A model generated the notes under the pieces. The model saw only the letters and a list, made by a program, of their open reading frames with translations. It was not told the DNA's origin and ran no database searches. A program made the translations under genes and the position numbers. Positions 10,503-23,100 of a stretch of DNA of 64,000 nt are shown here, piece by piece (within the stretch, counting starts at the first letter, position 1; the number at the start of each line of letters is the position of its first letter). This DNA comes from Valencia hispanica. Taxonomy: Eukaryota; Chordata; Actinopteri; Cyprinodontiformes; Valenciidae. The stretch lies in assembly GCA_963556495.2 (NCBI GenBank), contig OY747707.1:7127001-7191000 (forward strand), written 5' to 3'.

Positions 10503-13500
10503 ATGGCCAGTAAACTGGATATTCCTCTTCCCCAAGCATCACTTAACATTGTGAAAAGACATGGAGCCGCACTGTGTGATATCATTGAAACTAAATTCGG
10601 ATGCGTGGCCACCATCGAGGGTGTAGATTTGGAGAGTAAGGGGACTTCATATCTGAGACGGCCACCACCCATTTCTCCAGAGAAGAGATTTGAGTACACG
10701 CTACGTTCAGGTGTAAAGGTGTCTGTGTATAAGGCTGATCTCACCAATTTCAAAGTTGATGCTGTTGTGAACGCTGCTAATGAACAGTTAAAGCACTATG
10801 GAGGTCTTGCTCTAGCTCTGTCCACTGCTGGCGGTCCTCAAATCCAATTGGAAAGTGATGATTATGTTAAAAGGCGTGGGAATTTAAAAACAGGAGAAGC
10901 AGTTGTTTCTGATGCTGGGTCACTACCATGCAAGAAGATAATTCATGCTGTGGGTCCAGACCTGCCAACCAGTCCTTCCAAATATGATGTACAGAAAGCT
11001 AAACCTTTTTTGGAGCAAGTCATCTGGAGCATTCTCAACAGAGTTGATGAAAATAATCTTGCGACTGTTGCCATTCCTGCTATAAGCTCTGGATTGTTCC
11101 ACTACCCACTGCCAGAATGTGCCCACACCATTGTGTCAACTATACAATACTACTATGACAACCTGCCCTATCAGAACCATAAGCCCAAAGAAATTTTCCT
11201 TGCCAACTTTGATGATCCCACAGTGTCAGAAATGGAGAGAGCATGCTATCAAATATTCTGTCCTCACCAGCAGCACCAGTCTTACAGCCAGGTAGCAAAA
11301 AATACCCGAAGCGCTGCCAATGCCCCATCAGTCCAGATCGGAAATGTCCGTCTGACACTGAAGAAGGGGAAGATTGAAGAACAACACGTAAGAATTCATT
11401 CAACATATATTTATTTTCAATTATAAGAAGTGGATTTTAACTACTAGTAGATTTAACACTCGATTATTGAAATTCTACAGGAGCAGGTGTCTCAAAATGT
11501 ATGTCTGTCTGAATTTAAATTCATCTTTATAATTTTTTTTAATCTTTAATGTTCCCTTTAGACGGATGTCATTGTAAACACTACATCAGAGACACGAGAT
11601 TTAGGCCAAGGTCTAATTTCCAACGCTATATATAAAAAAGCTGGCAATGATATTCAAAGAGAAATCCGTTCAGCTATTAAGACGGGCAATATCATCTGCA
11701 CAAAAGCTCATCATCTGAACTGCAAAGAGGTATATCACACGATTTGCACTGGACAGAGAACAAGTCCTGCAGAATGGGCAGGACCAGAACAGGTATAAGT
11801 ATCTAATTCTTGGGTATTTTATTCTAAATGAAAACTGGATTTGCTGCTTTGTTTTGACAGTTTCTACTCCTACACTACAGACACTTGAACGTTCGGTATT
11901 TGAGTGTTTAGCAGAAGCTACAAAAAAACAACGCTACTCAATCTCCTTTCCTGCAATCGGCACCGGAAACCTTGGAATCCCTAAAAAAAAAGCTGCCTCG
12001 ATCATGTCGAAAGCTGTGGCCCAATTTGCTGAAAGGAGTCAGAGCAAGCTTGAAGTTTACTTTGTCATTTTCCCATCTGATTATGAAACATATCAGGTAT
12101 TTCTATAAAGCACTTTATTAAGCAACCTGCATAGTATGTGTTATACATTTTTGCATAAAGCATTTATGAAATGTGTTATTAGTAATATGAATAATTTGAA
12201 AGCTGTTCCCCTGCTCAAAAAGTAAAGATGCTCAAACTTTCATCCTAAATTTGGTGGATATCTTAAGTATGAATTATTAGTAAGTAACTTGTGAACTATT
12301 GGGTCCTCCTTTTCCAGGCTTTTGAAGCTGAAATAAAAGCTCTCCAGGAAAAAGTATCAAACTTCATCTTGGCAACAGGTAATTAAATATACAATTTCAC
12401 ATAGCTTAATTTATGGACATCTGTGTTTGGATTTCTTTACCGTTACCAACATCTGGTAAGACTTTTATGTCATCTGCACCTTCAGAAACATCAATTTAGT
12501 AAATTATTTTACGTGCTCAATCTTCCTTTAAATGCTTCCCTAATCTCTATTGGGGGATCTGAATATTTATACAGAACAACCACTAAAGAAAACAAGGGAA
12601 TGCATAAAATGCCAAACTTGTTAGTAGTTTAAAAGCTTATTGTTGTGAATCTGATTTCATTTTTTTTAACAGATTGATTTTAAGTAATTGTCCTGTGAAT
12701 TAAAAATCATCAAAATATTAAGGAAAGCAAAAGGGGTGCAAAAAAGTTGTCGTTTTTGTATCAGTATAATTGATCTGTAATTGAAAATTATTCATAAAGT
12801 GATTATGTTGTTTGTAATTTTTTTACCAGCATCTGGGCCTACAGATGACTCCCACACCAGCAGAGCTCTAACCCCACAGATCAGCCTGCACAGTCCGTGT
12901 GAGGAATCAAAACGTGAGGCTAAGAGGTGGCTCAGTGACTTTCTCTTTGCGTGTCCTTCCACTGTCGACATCTGCAACAACTTCATCTCGCACTTCAGTG
13001 AGAGAGACCATCTAAAGCTGGCCCATTTAGCCAAAAAAGAGTTGAATACTGAGGAGTTTTTCTCGCAGGGTCATGCGTGTTTAAAAATAATGGGGAAACC
13101 GGACGCCGTCCTTGGTGTATTGCAGGTGGAGGCCATGCTCTGCAGAATCCAAAAAGAGTTCATAGCAGACGAAGAGCATCAACTGAGGATGCTGACAGAC
13201 ATGAAAGGTTCTTTGGCGAAAAATAAAACCGTTGAACAAACAAGCCAAGAGTTTTTGGAACAAATACGCCGTTTCAAACCGCTGAGTCTGTGGGTTGTAA
13301 AGGTACAGTATGTAAAATGTCTAAGATATGAAGTTTTATCCGTTTTCTTTGGGCACAAATATTAATATTCATGAAGGATATGACAAACTAAGAACACTGC
13401 AGATTTACAATGAAGTATTTGTTGTTAAGGTGGACAAAGTGGAGAATAGTGCTCTGAAGGTAATGTACGAGATGAAGAAACAGCAGCTTCAGGCCTCCTC

Positions 13501-14377
13501 TTCTAAAACGATGTTTCAACGCATCCCTGCACAGTTCTGTGAGATGATCAGCCGAATTGGATTCCAGGCAGAGTGTGCACCACCTGAAGGTATGATACGG
13601 TTAAAATAAATGCTAATGTAAAAATACACAGTTGCTGTCAGAATAGCACAATTATCAGAATTACAAAACAAGTAAAAAAAACATCAACCAAAAAATGATC
13701 TAGTAATGGTAAGGGTCTTTTAATTGCACTGGGAAACATGAAACCTTAAAACTATTTTAATTAATTAATTTGTGCAACAGACCTATAGTTTGTCTGTTTT
13801 ACATGAAATTGCTACCAAGATATTTTGATTTAATATAAGAGCTAATGTAGGTTCTGCGTAATCTAAGCAACTGGAATCATGTTGAAGTGAAGAAACCCCA
13901 TAACTAAACCCTGCAGAACTCCAGGTTTCTAATTAGCCTGCTCACATGTGATCATCTTGATGCAAAATGCTCCACGGCGTATAGTTTCCACTGATTGCCA
14001 ATGAAAGACTCTTTATTTTAAGGAGCTAAAGAAACTGACCTCAACAGAGCCATGCATATATCACACCTATGCATCTCCTTCTCCTTACAGATCCACTGTA
14101 CGGAGAGGGCATCTACTTCACACGCAGCGTAAAGAAGGCCCTGGAGGTGTGGAAGGAGAAAAATGAAGAGTACCTGTACTTTGTGGAGGCTGAAGTTCTG
14201 ACGGGAAACTCAGCTCCTGGTAAACCAGGACTGATTCTGCCTCCTCCGGTTGCGAAAGATCCCAACATCATCTATGACAGCGTGCATGGTGCAGGGTCTG
14301 ACGTCTCCGTTATCTTCAGTGGTTATCAAGCTTTACCCAAGTACATTATCATCTGTAGGAAGGACTCGCTTTTTTGA
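10503..14377 (+). CDS. parp9: PARP9-like protein (two macro domains plus inactive PARP fold)
   Basis: Seven coding exons with consistent phases: 10503-11387, 11562-11792, 11881-12096, 12318-12378, 12830-13302, 13430-13589, 14091-14377. They give 770 residues, near the usual PARP9 length. Macro 1 is about 60-265 (VDAVVNAANEQL, GGLALALSTAGGP, KKIIHAVGP). Macro 2 is about 285-460 (TDVIVNTT, FPAIGTGNLGIP). A helical linker follows, and the PARP fold is about 610-770 (WVVK/VDKVEN, YGEGIYFTRSVKKAL). Where active PARPs have the Phe-His-Gly of the NAD site this protein has MFQRIP, so His is Gln, as in mammalian PARP9. PARP9 acts with a DTX3L-type ubiquitin ligase in interferon and DNA-damage responses; that partner is not in the window. 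The start codon lies in AACCATGG. An alternative acceptor at 13403 would add nine in-frame residues. Exon 2 of macro 2 is 231 nt, exactly as in the PARP14-like gene. Confidence 0.9.
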
Positions 14378-14538
14378 TCAATATAAAGTATTTTACTCCT
14401 TTTAATCTTGGTTTATCATCAGAAACTGATTTCAGAAAAAGATCAAAATGAACCTTCAGGGGCGGTAACCCTCAGGAAAACAGTGAAGACACCATTTGTG
14501 TTGATGATAAACTTTGAAGTTTGTTTAATTCAGAAAAA

Positions 14539-14544
14539 AATAAA
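14539..14544 (+). terminator. Poly(A) signal of the PARP9-like gene
   Basis: AATAAA lies about 160 bases after the stop codon and is the first such hexamer downstream. The 3' UTR would be short. Assignment is by position only. Confidence 0.5.
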
Positions 14545-15254
14545 CTGATTAAGCTGATGTTGGCCTAATTCGGAGTCTAACAAGTTCTTTATTTTATGTT
14601 AGAAAATCAGTAAGAGGAAAAATCCTGATTTTAGGTTGGCTCTTTATTATAAGCAGGAGAAAGATGACGGCACCCTTACTATATATTTGTTCATAACTAT
14701 TAAACTAATAAGAATGATCATCATAAAATATCTGAGCTACTCTGTAGATTAGTGGATCCTAAAACATATCAGGACTTTTGTAAATGATGTGTGAACGTTT
14801 CTTTTTTTTTCTTAATGTACTCAAATCTTCAACAAAATATCTCATTGTATCAAAATCTTGTTTATTCTTTTATGATTTATTTGTTTGATCATTTTGGGGG
14901 GGAAGATAACCATATATAGCAACAAAAGTAATGGAATCATCTGTATCCTGATGAAACTAATGAAAATGTTAAAACATATTTTAATCATATACATTATTAA
15001 ACCTACAAATATGAGTTTATTTGTGTTTATTTTGTAAATCTAGTAGCAATCTTCTTATTCTCTATATAAAAAGCTGCAAGTAGTTATGTTGCAGCACATC
15101 TGCATGTGTATTTCTAGGGGATCTTGGTCCAATTTTGTATCTAAAAGTATAAACATGGAACAATGTATCTGAAGACGAAGTTGATCTGCTGTAAGTCACA
15201 ATAAATCTTAATAGTAAAAGAAGTTTGAAACCAACACAGTGTTGCTAGTTTCGG
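14545..15254. other. Intergenic AT-rich stretch
   Basis: No gene, RNA gene or clear repeat structure seen. The right part leads into a decayed Tc1-like element. Confidence 0.4.
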
Positions 15255-16130
15255 TGTACATGAACATCTGAAGATCAGGAAAGAATATCAGGAAGAAAAT
15301 TGTGGAGCTGCACCAGACTGGTTCATCTTTTGGAACAATTTCCAGATTCTTGAAGGCGCCACGTTCATCTGTTCAATTATACACTAATATAGACATGATG
15401 GGAATGTCCAGCCATCACACTGCTCAGGAAGGAGACAGGTTCTGATCTGAAATGTGCAAATCGACCCCAAAACAGCTGGTAAGACAGTCATTATTCACAG
15501 CGAAACGTGTCCTGTACCGACATGGGCTGAAAGGCCACTCAGCGAGGAGGAAGCCATGTTACTCCAAAAGAAACACAAAGCCAGACTGCAGTTTGCAAAC
15601 ATCCTCAGGGAGAAAGACCTTTATTTCTGCAGACATGTACTTTGGTCTGATGAAACTAAAGTGGAACTGTTTGGACATAAGGACAATCGTTACATGTGGA
15701 GGAAAAAGGGTTATAAGCCTGGTAACACCATCCCTACTGTGAAGTATGGTGGTGGCACCATCATGTTGTTGTAGGAGTGTATTGTGCACTACATAAAATA
15801 GATGCTATCATGAGGAAAGAATATTAACCATAAATATTGAAAGACCTGAAGACATCAGCCAGGGAGTTAAAGCTCGGGTCTAAATGGTTCATCCAGATGG
15901 ACAATGACCCTCAGCATCCAGCCAGAGTGGTTCCAAAGTGGCTGAAGGACAACAAAGTTATAACAAAGCCCTGATCTCAATCCTAGGGAGAATTTGTGTG
16001 CAAATCTGAAACATTGTGTGCGAGCGAAGCGGCTCTATAAACCATTTCTGTCCAAAGGAATGGGCCAGAACTCAAGCAAACCCAACATATCTGACTCAAG
16101 TCAGAGTTTAAAGCACAATTATAACACTAA
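15255..16130 (+). mobile_element. Decayed Tc1-like transposase remnant
   Basis: Translation in shifting plus-strand frames gives Tc1 landmarks: a helix-turn-helix-like stretch near 15300-15360, HVLWSDETKVELFG near 15638-15680 (first catalytic Asp), NTIPTVKYGGGTIML near 15724-15770, and an MDNDPQHPA-like block near 15897-15925. Several stops and frameshifts interrupt it, including TAG just after the GGGTIML block. No inverted repeats could be paired. Confidence 0.7.
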
Positions 16131-16272
16131 TAAATAAATCGGACCTATTCTTTCATTACTGTGGCATTTAGCAAATAGAAATCATTTAGGTAACTTTAAT
16201 TTAAGTCAAATCAGACAAAACCTCTCTCGTTTTAGGTCAGACAGTGAGGGGAAAAAAAGGTGGATGTGTCTT

Positions 16273-16278
16273 TTTATT
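16273..16278 (-). terminator. Candidate FAIM poly(A) signal
   Basis: The minus strand reads AATAAA about 870 bases downstream of the FAIM stop codon. The stretch 16280-17143 has no repeat signature and is a plausible 3' UTR. Assignment is by position only. Confidence 0.35.
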
Positions 16279-17143
16279 CCGTGTATGTAAATCTCTGGTT
16301 TTAACTGTAAATACAGTTGACTATGTGACAAATTGTGACAAATATATTGAATTGTGACAAATATATCCAGAAGCTTTTCTACAGGAGAAATAATAAAAAA
16401 AAGGCAAATTCTGCCCACCGTAGTTTAAATGTGGCATCAAACATCCGACCTCAGAAAACTAAAGGATCTGTCCTTTAACTGGACCTCTTCCATGAGGGAA
16501 GGTTCCTACTGGTGCCTCTGCTCCAACAACCACGACTTCAACATCCAGACAGTACCAACAAAAAGAAAAAACGGCTTTGACCGAGTTTTTCTACAAATAC
16601 AAGGTTTAACTGAAAATCTGTCCAGCCACAACAGAACAGCTCACACAGGTTTCACAGGAAGGCTCCACACAGAGCACAGTTAACAGGAATGTAGATTTCT
16701 AGGACTAATTAATCAGCAGGATTGTCTAAAACAGTTGCAGCGATCAGCAGAAGACGGAGTCTCGTTTTCGTCTTCTACAGCAGCTTATTACGTGTGCCTG
16801 AAACGACCGATTGGTACGATAAATAGAGACGACTCTGAGCATAAATAATCGACAACATTAAACCACAGAGGATGGAGGGAGAAAGTTCTGGATGTTGGTT
16901 GGTTTCCATCAGAATGATGTCAGACGGAAGCTGAAGAATCTCTAACTTATAAATTCCCCTAAAAAACAACAACCCCTAAATGTTCATGTAAACCTTTAGA
17001 GACAGACTGCAGCTCCCGTTCTGTCACTACACAGACTCTATGGCTATTACATCTGCCCAGTGTGGTCGTCCACTAATCGCTGCCTCCCAACCAGTTCGGA
17101 GGAAATGATTCCAGTCTGCGTAAAAGTCGGGACGCAGCAGCGG

Positions 17144-20100
17144 TCACTCGGTGCACTCGGCGATCTCTGTGCCGTCTACAAGCAGAGTGTGAATGATGCC
17201 GTCCCGTCTCTTCCCGCTGCTCACGGCTTTCACGCAGCAGTTGTGGTCTCCCAGAGTGAAATGTGTCTCCGTGCCGTCGTCCACGAACTCCCCCTGCAGA
17301 CACGCGTCACATTATCAGAAGATCCGAGTTAAAGCCGTGGCCCTGTTTCACAAAACGTTCAGCTCTATCATCTCTGAGATTATTTAGAAAGACTTACCGC
17401 TGTCTCAATCTTGTCTCCGTTACACCAGACATCCATGGTGTCTTTCTCTGTGAAAGTGAAAACAGTGACAGACAGAGTTCAGGAACAGACTGCCTGCAGG
17501 GAGGTTAGAGGAACAATTTACCGTTTTTAAATCAGAGAAGAGCTTCAGAAATCTGTTCTGCTACATTTTTTTTATCTTTAAAACTTGATTTATTTACGTT
17601 GAAATAGGGTAGCTTGCGAAGTAGAGATCGACCAATAGTGGGTTTTTCTATTGCCGATTTGTGATGCAGATTTTTTTTGGGGCCGATTTTCATGGCCGAT
17701 ATCTAAACCTCTTTTCGCCTTGTTGGCATGCAAAAATGTCCCACTAACAACAACGGATGCACATTTCTGAAGCTAATCGGTTTTTGAATACTGAATTTAA
17801 ATCTGCAGTGAACTGTTTTAAAAATCACACTTTTAACCAAAGTTAATCAAAGAAATCAATAACCAAGTATTAAAAATACAAAAACAGGTAAAAAAAAAAA
17901 AAAGAAATGCTGGATCTGGCTTTTGTTAAGCCACAAGAGAGCAACGACTAAACAGGAGGAATCGGCTCTACTAAAGAGGCATATCGGCCAATGCCGATAT
18001 ATAAAAGAAATATCGGCCAGCTGATATATCGGTCTATCTCTACGGCAAAGGCTGCAGCAGTACGGCCGTCTGTCTCCATCTGGTTTCTCCGTTTCCCTTT
18101 TACATTCTTCAAAACATCATTTGAAATGCATCCATCAGAACAGCTCCAGCTGTAATAATCTCAAGAACTTTCTGTGGATTAAGAGATTATTTCAACCCAA
18201 TGTAAAGTCATAATGAAAGCCTCTGTTTTTATAAAAGCAGAATCCAACAAAATGTATAAAATAAAGAAAACTGGTGAATAAAACATGGTGTAATGAGGAC
18301 AGTAGAAGTTTGTTTTAGCGCTAATAATAAAAGTAGAGTAATATCATGGAACTGTAACCAGTAGGGGTGTAACGCTACATGTATTCGTATTCAGATTTCT
18401 CGGCACGGCCCAGTCGGTTCGGTACGCACATGTACCAAACGATTACAGCTGTTTTCTACCTGAACACATGCAGAATGTTTATGTGCAGAACTGAGAGCGC
18501 AGCACAAGGTTTCCGCAGGGCAACTTTAAAAAGTGACACCAAAACAAAACAGAAAGGACTCCCAGCTTTCACTAAACTCTGATATTTGGGAACATACGTG
18601 GTTACTGATGCAGCTACAGTAGAAAAAGAAAGATGGACCGAACCAGAACTTTGTCAGCGAACGCATCTTTCAACAGCAATAAGGTCCATAACACTTCCTG
18701 CACTGAACTGAATGACTCACCTGAAACAACGTCAAGCTGAATGTAAACGTCAGTGATACTAGAGAAAAGCCTGCTGACGTCCAACATGGCTACCAGTAGC
18801 ATCCAATCAGCCTAAACTCTTTATTTTGGATAAAACACAAGTCGGAGGAATCCCTGTTGATGAGAAGGGCTTTTTCCTACAGCTGCCCATGCTGCATTCA
18901 AGTACAACTCGGAGACTAGGCTGTCGAAATAATAATGGGATTTAAACATGTTTTATGCTCAAACATGGGCAAAGTATTATTTAAACATTTCTAAATATTG
19001 ACACTGACTGTTTTCAAGTGGTTATATTGTTTTCTGCTCTGGCTATGTCTGCTTGTACTATTTTATTTTATTTTTTCAAAATCCAATCAAACCTCAATTC
19101 AGTTCTATACATAACTTTTTTAAGTTATAGAAAATATTAAAATCTAATTAGTTTCAGGTTATTTGTTTAATGCTGAACAAAGTAAAAATAAAGAAGAAAA
19201 TAAGTCATATCCACATTTGTATTTATTATTCTTGATTAAAGCGTACTGAAAACATACGAATTATGATTTTTTTTAATGTACCATTACACCCCTGGTGACA
19301 AGTTAAGATTTCCCTTTCACACTTTGATGACTTTAGAGTTTTAAGGTAGATGATCCCTAAACTATTTTAAAAGCAGGAAACCATCTAACATGTCTAACCA
19401 AGATTTAGCATGTGGCAGGTAAAGCGAATAGTAGCTAACTCATTGACATCGCTTAATTTTCCATGTGTTTAACCCTCGAGTTGTGTGACTTAAAACAGCA
19501 ATGTGTAGCAGTTAGACTTTTTAGGTTTTTGCCAGGGTTTGTTTCTTCGTTTGTCTTTTAGCAACTTTACTCAAAAAGTCATAGACGGATTTTGATGCAG
19601 GTCTGCGCTCTCCGAGTGCTTTTCCAGTTTTAAATGTTATGCATGGATTAGGCCGGTACGCCATCTGATCAGCGACAAGCAAGGTGATTATAAAGGGGAT
19701 TAACCTGTCCAGTTAGGAGAGGTGGCAGTGGATGGCGTGGTGCCTAAGGCCGTTAAAGAGCTTAGCTCCAGCGTTGATACGAGAGCCCGGCTCTGAGGAG
19801 CAGAAATCACCCTACATATCCAGTCAATATTAAATGCTCCTCTGCTGCATTAATAGGAGGTTCAAACTGAGCTCACCCAGAACCACTCTGCAGTCAATGC
19901 CGTCCAGGTTGAGCAGCCAGGTGCTGGTGATCTTCGATCTGTTCTCCATGTACTGCTTCAGGCTCTTCCCGTTGATCTCCAACGTGTACTCGTAGGCAAA
20001 GCCGCTGACCGCGTCGATGTTGATGGTGGCTTTGGTGTCTGACTGGCCCACGTTGAAAGTCTCCTTCCCGACCAGCTTGAACATCCAGTCGCGCCTCAGA

Positions 20101-23100
20101 ACCTCCTGAAAGCCAAACTAAACGTGAATCACCGGCTACCTCCACCGTCGACACACTGGTACACTTATCAGTTCGTTTTAAGAGATGAGCTTGAAGTCTT
20201 GGTGGTCGGAAGCCCTCCTTGCCATCGCCCTAATCTTTAGCGCCCTCTTTAGATTCTCTATCAGATTCAAGTCCAGACTTACTCCCCGTATAAAGAAACA
20301 TGTCAGAAAAATGTAAAGATTTCTCTACAGCTACATCTACCAGCGGTATGAATAATTGCGGGCTGAACATTAAATAAATAGATGCTTCCTTTTCATCTCA
20401 ATCTATAAGACAGCTCGCTTTCTGTTACTATAATAGTTGCTAACCCCAGTAAAGACGAGGAATAAATATATTTACATTTTGTACAACAAAAACATTTATG
20501 CAGTTGAAACTAGATGTTTACATATATCACATACATTTTTTTTTTTACCTAAACCTAAAAATTTAGATATACTTATCTCCAAATTCATAAGTTTAAATAC
20601 ATTTCCTTAGCATTTAGTAGAATTGCCTTTTAAACAGTCTGACTTGGGTCAACTGTTTTTGGTTTCCTTCCAGAGCCTTCTCAACATAGTTTGCTGGAAT
20701 TCTGACCCATTCCACCTTTTCAACACTTTCCACAATTTTTCTTTCTGGGCCTGACAGCAGGACTTTGTGAAAGCCACACCAAAACATTGACTTCGTTGTC
20801 TTAAAGTCTTTGTGTAACCACTTTAGCTGCTCACTTAGGGTCATCGTCCTTTTGGAGGACCCATTTGTACCCAAACTGTAACTTCCTGGTTGATGCCTTG
20901 AGATTTTTCTTTAAATATTTCAACACGATGTTATATTCCCGAGATATCATCTATTTTATGACTTGCAGGAGTCTTTCCTAACACAACACAGCTAAAGTTT
21001 CAAAACTGTGGTTGAAATGGCGCTCGTAATTCCAGCCTCCAGTGTAGCAACGGAACGCAGACTAGTAGTGGGCAATATAAACGGTTTAAGGTAGAAATAA
21101 TATGAATTTAGCCAACGGTAGAGACTTTTCAACATAGCGGCCAAATGCGGTTGCGCATGTTAATGACGTTAAATGACATCAAGCTGCGTCTACTTTGTAC
21201 CAGGTACGCAAGGAGGATGAATACTGATGTTCCGTGTTCGTATTTACACTCAATATTCTACGTTTAAAATTAGTCGTTTTCCATATAACGGAGAAGAAAA
21301 CATGTTGAACGTGAAGCATTTTTAATGATGTGCAACGTTATTTATGTGCAATATTAAATTTATAAATAAATAATCGGAAAAGTAGGAAGAGATGTTATGT
21401 GTCGTTTTACATTTTGCACTCGAGTTCAAACAATTGTGTTTCCATAACATTTAGCATCTGTTTTATTTAAAATGTCTTAATCTTGATTTATGCTATGATC
21501 ACTTTTCTGTTGGATTGCTTAGAAAAAGGTTTACAACACCTTAAAAATAACTTGAAAGGTTTTGTATTTTAAAAGAAAATACATTTTGCACAATAAATGT
21601 TCTTTAAATGGCATTTTATACTTTTTTGAAGTTATGTGAGAATGTTTAAAGATGATGACATGTATAAACAGAACAAAAGAACACATCGCAGTAAATATCG
21701 TTATTGCATGTGTTTCAGATTATATCGCAATATAGATATGAGGACATATCACCGGGCGCTAGCCCAGATTCAGCCTCCATTACACAATGCAGGAGCGTTC
21801 AGGCCACAGCAGGTGAAATGTTCATAATTAATACATCTAGCTATATAATCTGCTCGTGTGTGATGGCGCGATATGGATTCTTCGATCAGTTTGTTCAGAT
21901 TGAATGTTAATTAAAATGAAATGAAAATTAAATACTACTGAATATGTCGTTAGCATCATTTAAAAAAAATTTACGGGCAAAAATAGATTGTGACCAGATT
22001 TTTTTTGACTCCGTCAGTCAAAATGACCGACAACAACGGTTGGACTTTCCAATGTTTTTATTTATACAGTGGCTTGTAAAAGTATTCGGCCCCCTTGAAC
22101 TTTTCCACATTTTGTCACATTACAGCCACAAACATGAATCAATTTTATTAAAATTCCAGGTGAAAGACCAATACAAAGTGGTGTACACGTGAGAAGTGGA
22201 ACGAAAATCATACATGATTCCAAACATGTTTTACAAATAAATAACTGAAAAGTGGGGTGTGCGTAATTATTCAGCCCCCTTTGGTCTGAGTGCAGTCAGT
22301 TGCCCATAGACATTGCCTGATGAGTGCTAATGACTAAATAAAGTGCACCTGTGTGTAATCTAATGTCAGTACAAATACAGCTGCCCTGTGACGGCCTCAG
22401 AGGTTGTCTAAGAGAATGGTGGAAAAAACAACACCATGAAGTCCAAAGAACACACCAGACAGGTCAGGGATAAAGTTATTGAGAAATTTAAAGCAGGCTT
22501 AGGCTACAAAAAGATTTCCCAAGCCTTGAACATCCCACGGAGCGGTGATCAAGCGATCATTCAGAAATGGAAGGAGTATGGCACAACTGTAAACCTACCA
22601 AGACAAGGCTGTCCACCTAAACTCACAGGCCGAACAAGGAGAGCGCTGATCAGAAATGCAGCCAAGAGGCCAATGGTGACTCTGGATGAGCTGCAGAGAT
22701 CTACAGCTCAGGTGGGGGAATCTGTCCATAGGACAACTATTAGTGGTGCACTGCACAAAGTTGGCCTTTATAGAAGAGTGGCAAGAAGAAAGCCCTTGTT
22801 AAAAGAAAACCATAAGAAGTCCCGTTTGCAGGGCAATCTTGGAAGAAAACCTCTTGGAGTCTGCAAAAGACTTGAGACTGGGGCGGAGGTTCACCTTCCA
22901 GCAGGACAAAGACCCTAAACATAAAGCCAGGGCAACAATGGAATGGTTTAAAACAAAACATATCCATGTGTTAGAATGGCCCAGTCAAAGTCCAGATCTA
23001 AATCCAATCGAGAATCTGTGGCAAGATCTGAAAACTGCTGTTCACAAACGCTGTCCATCTAATCTGACTGAGCTGGAGCTGTTTTGCAAAGAAGAATGGG

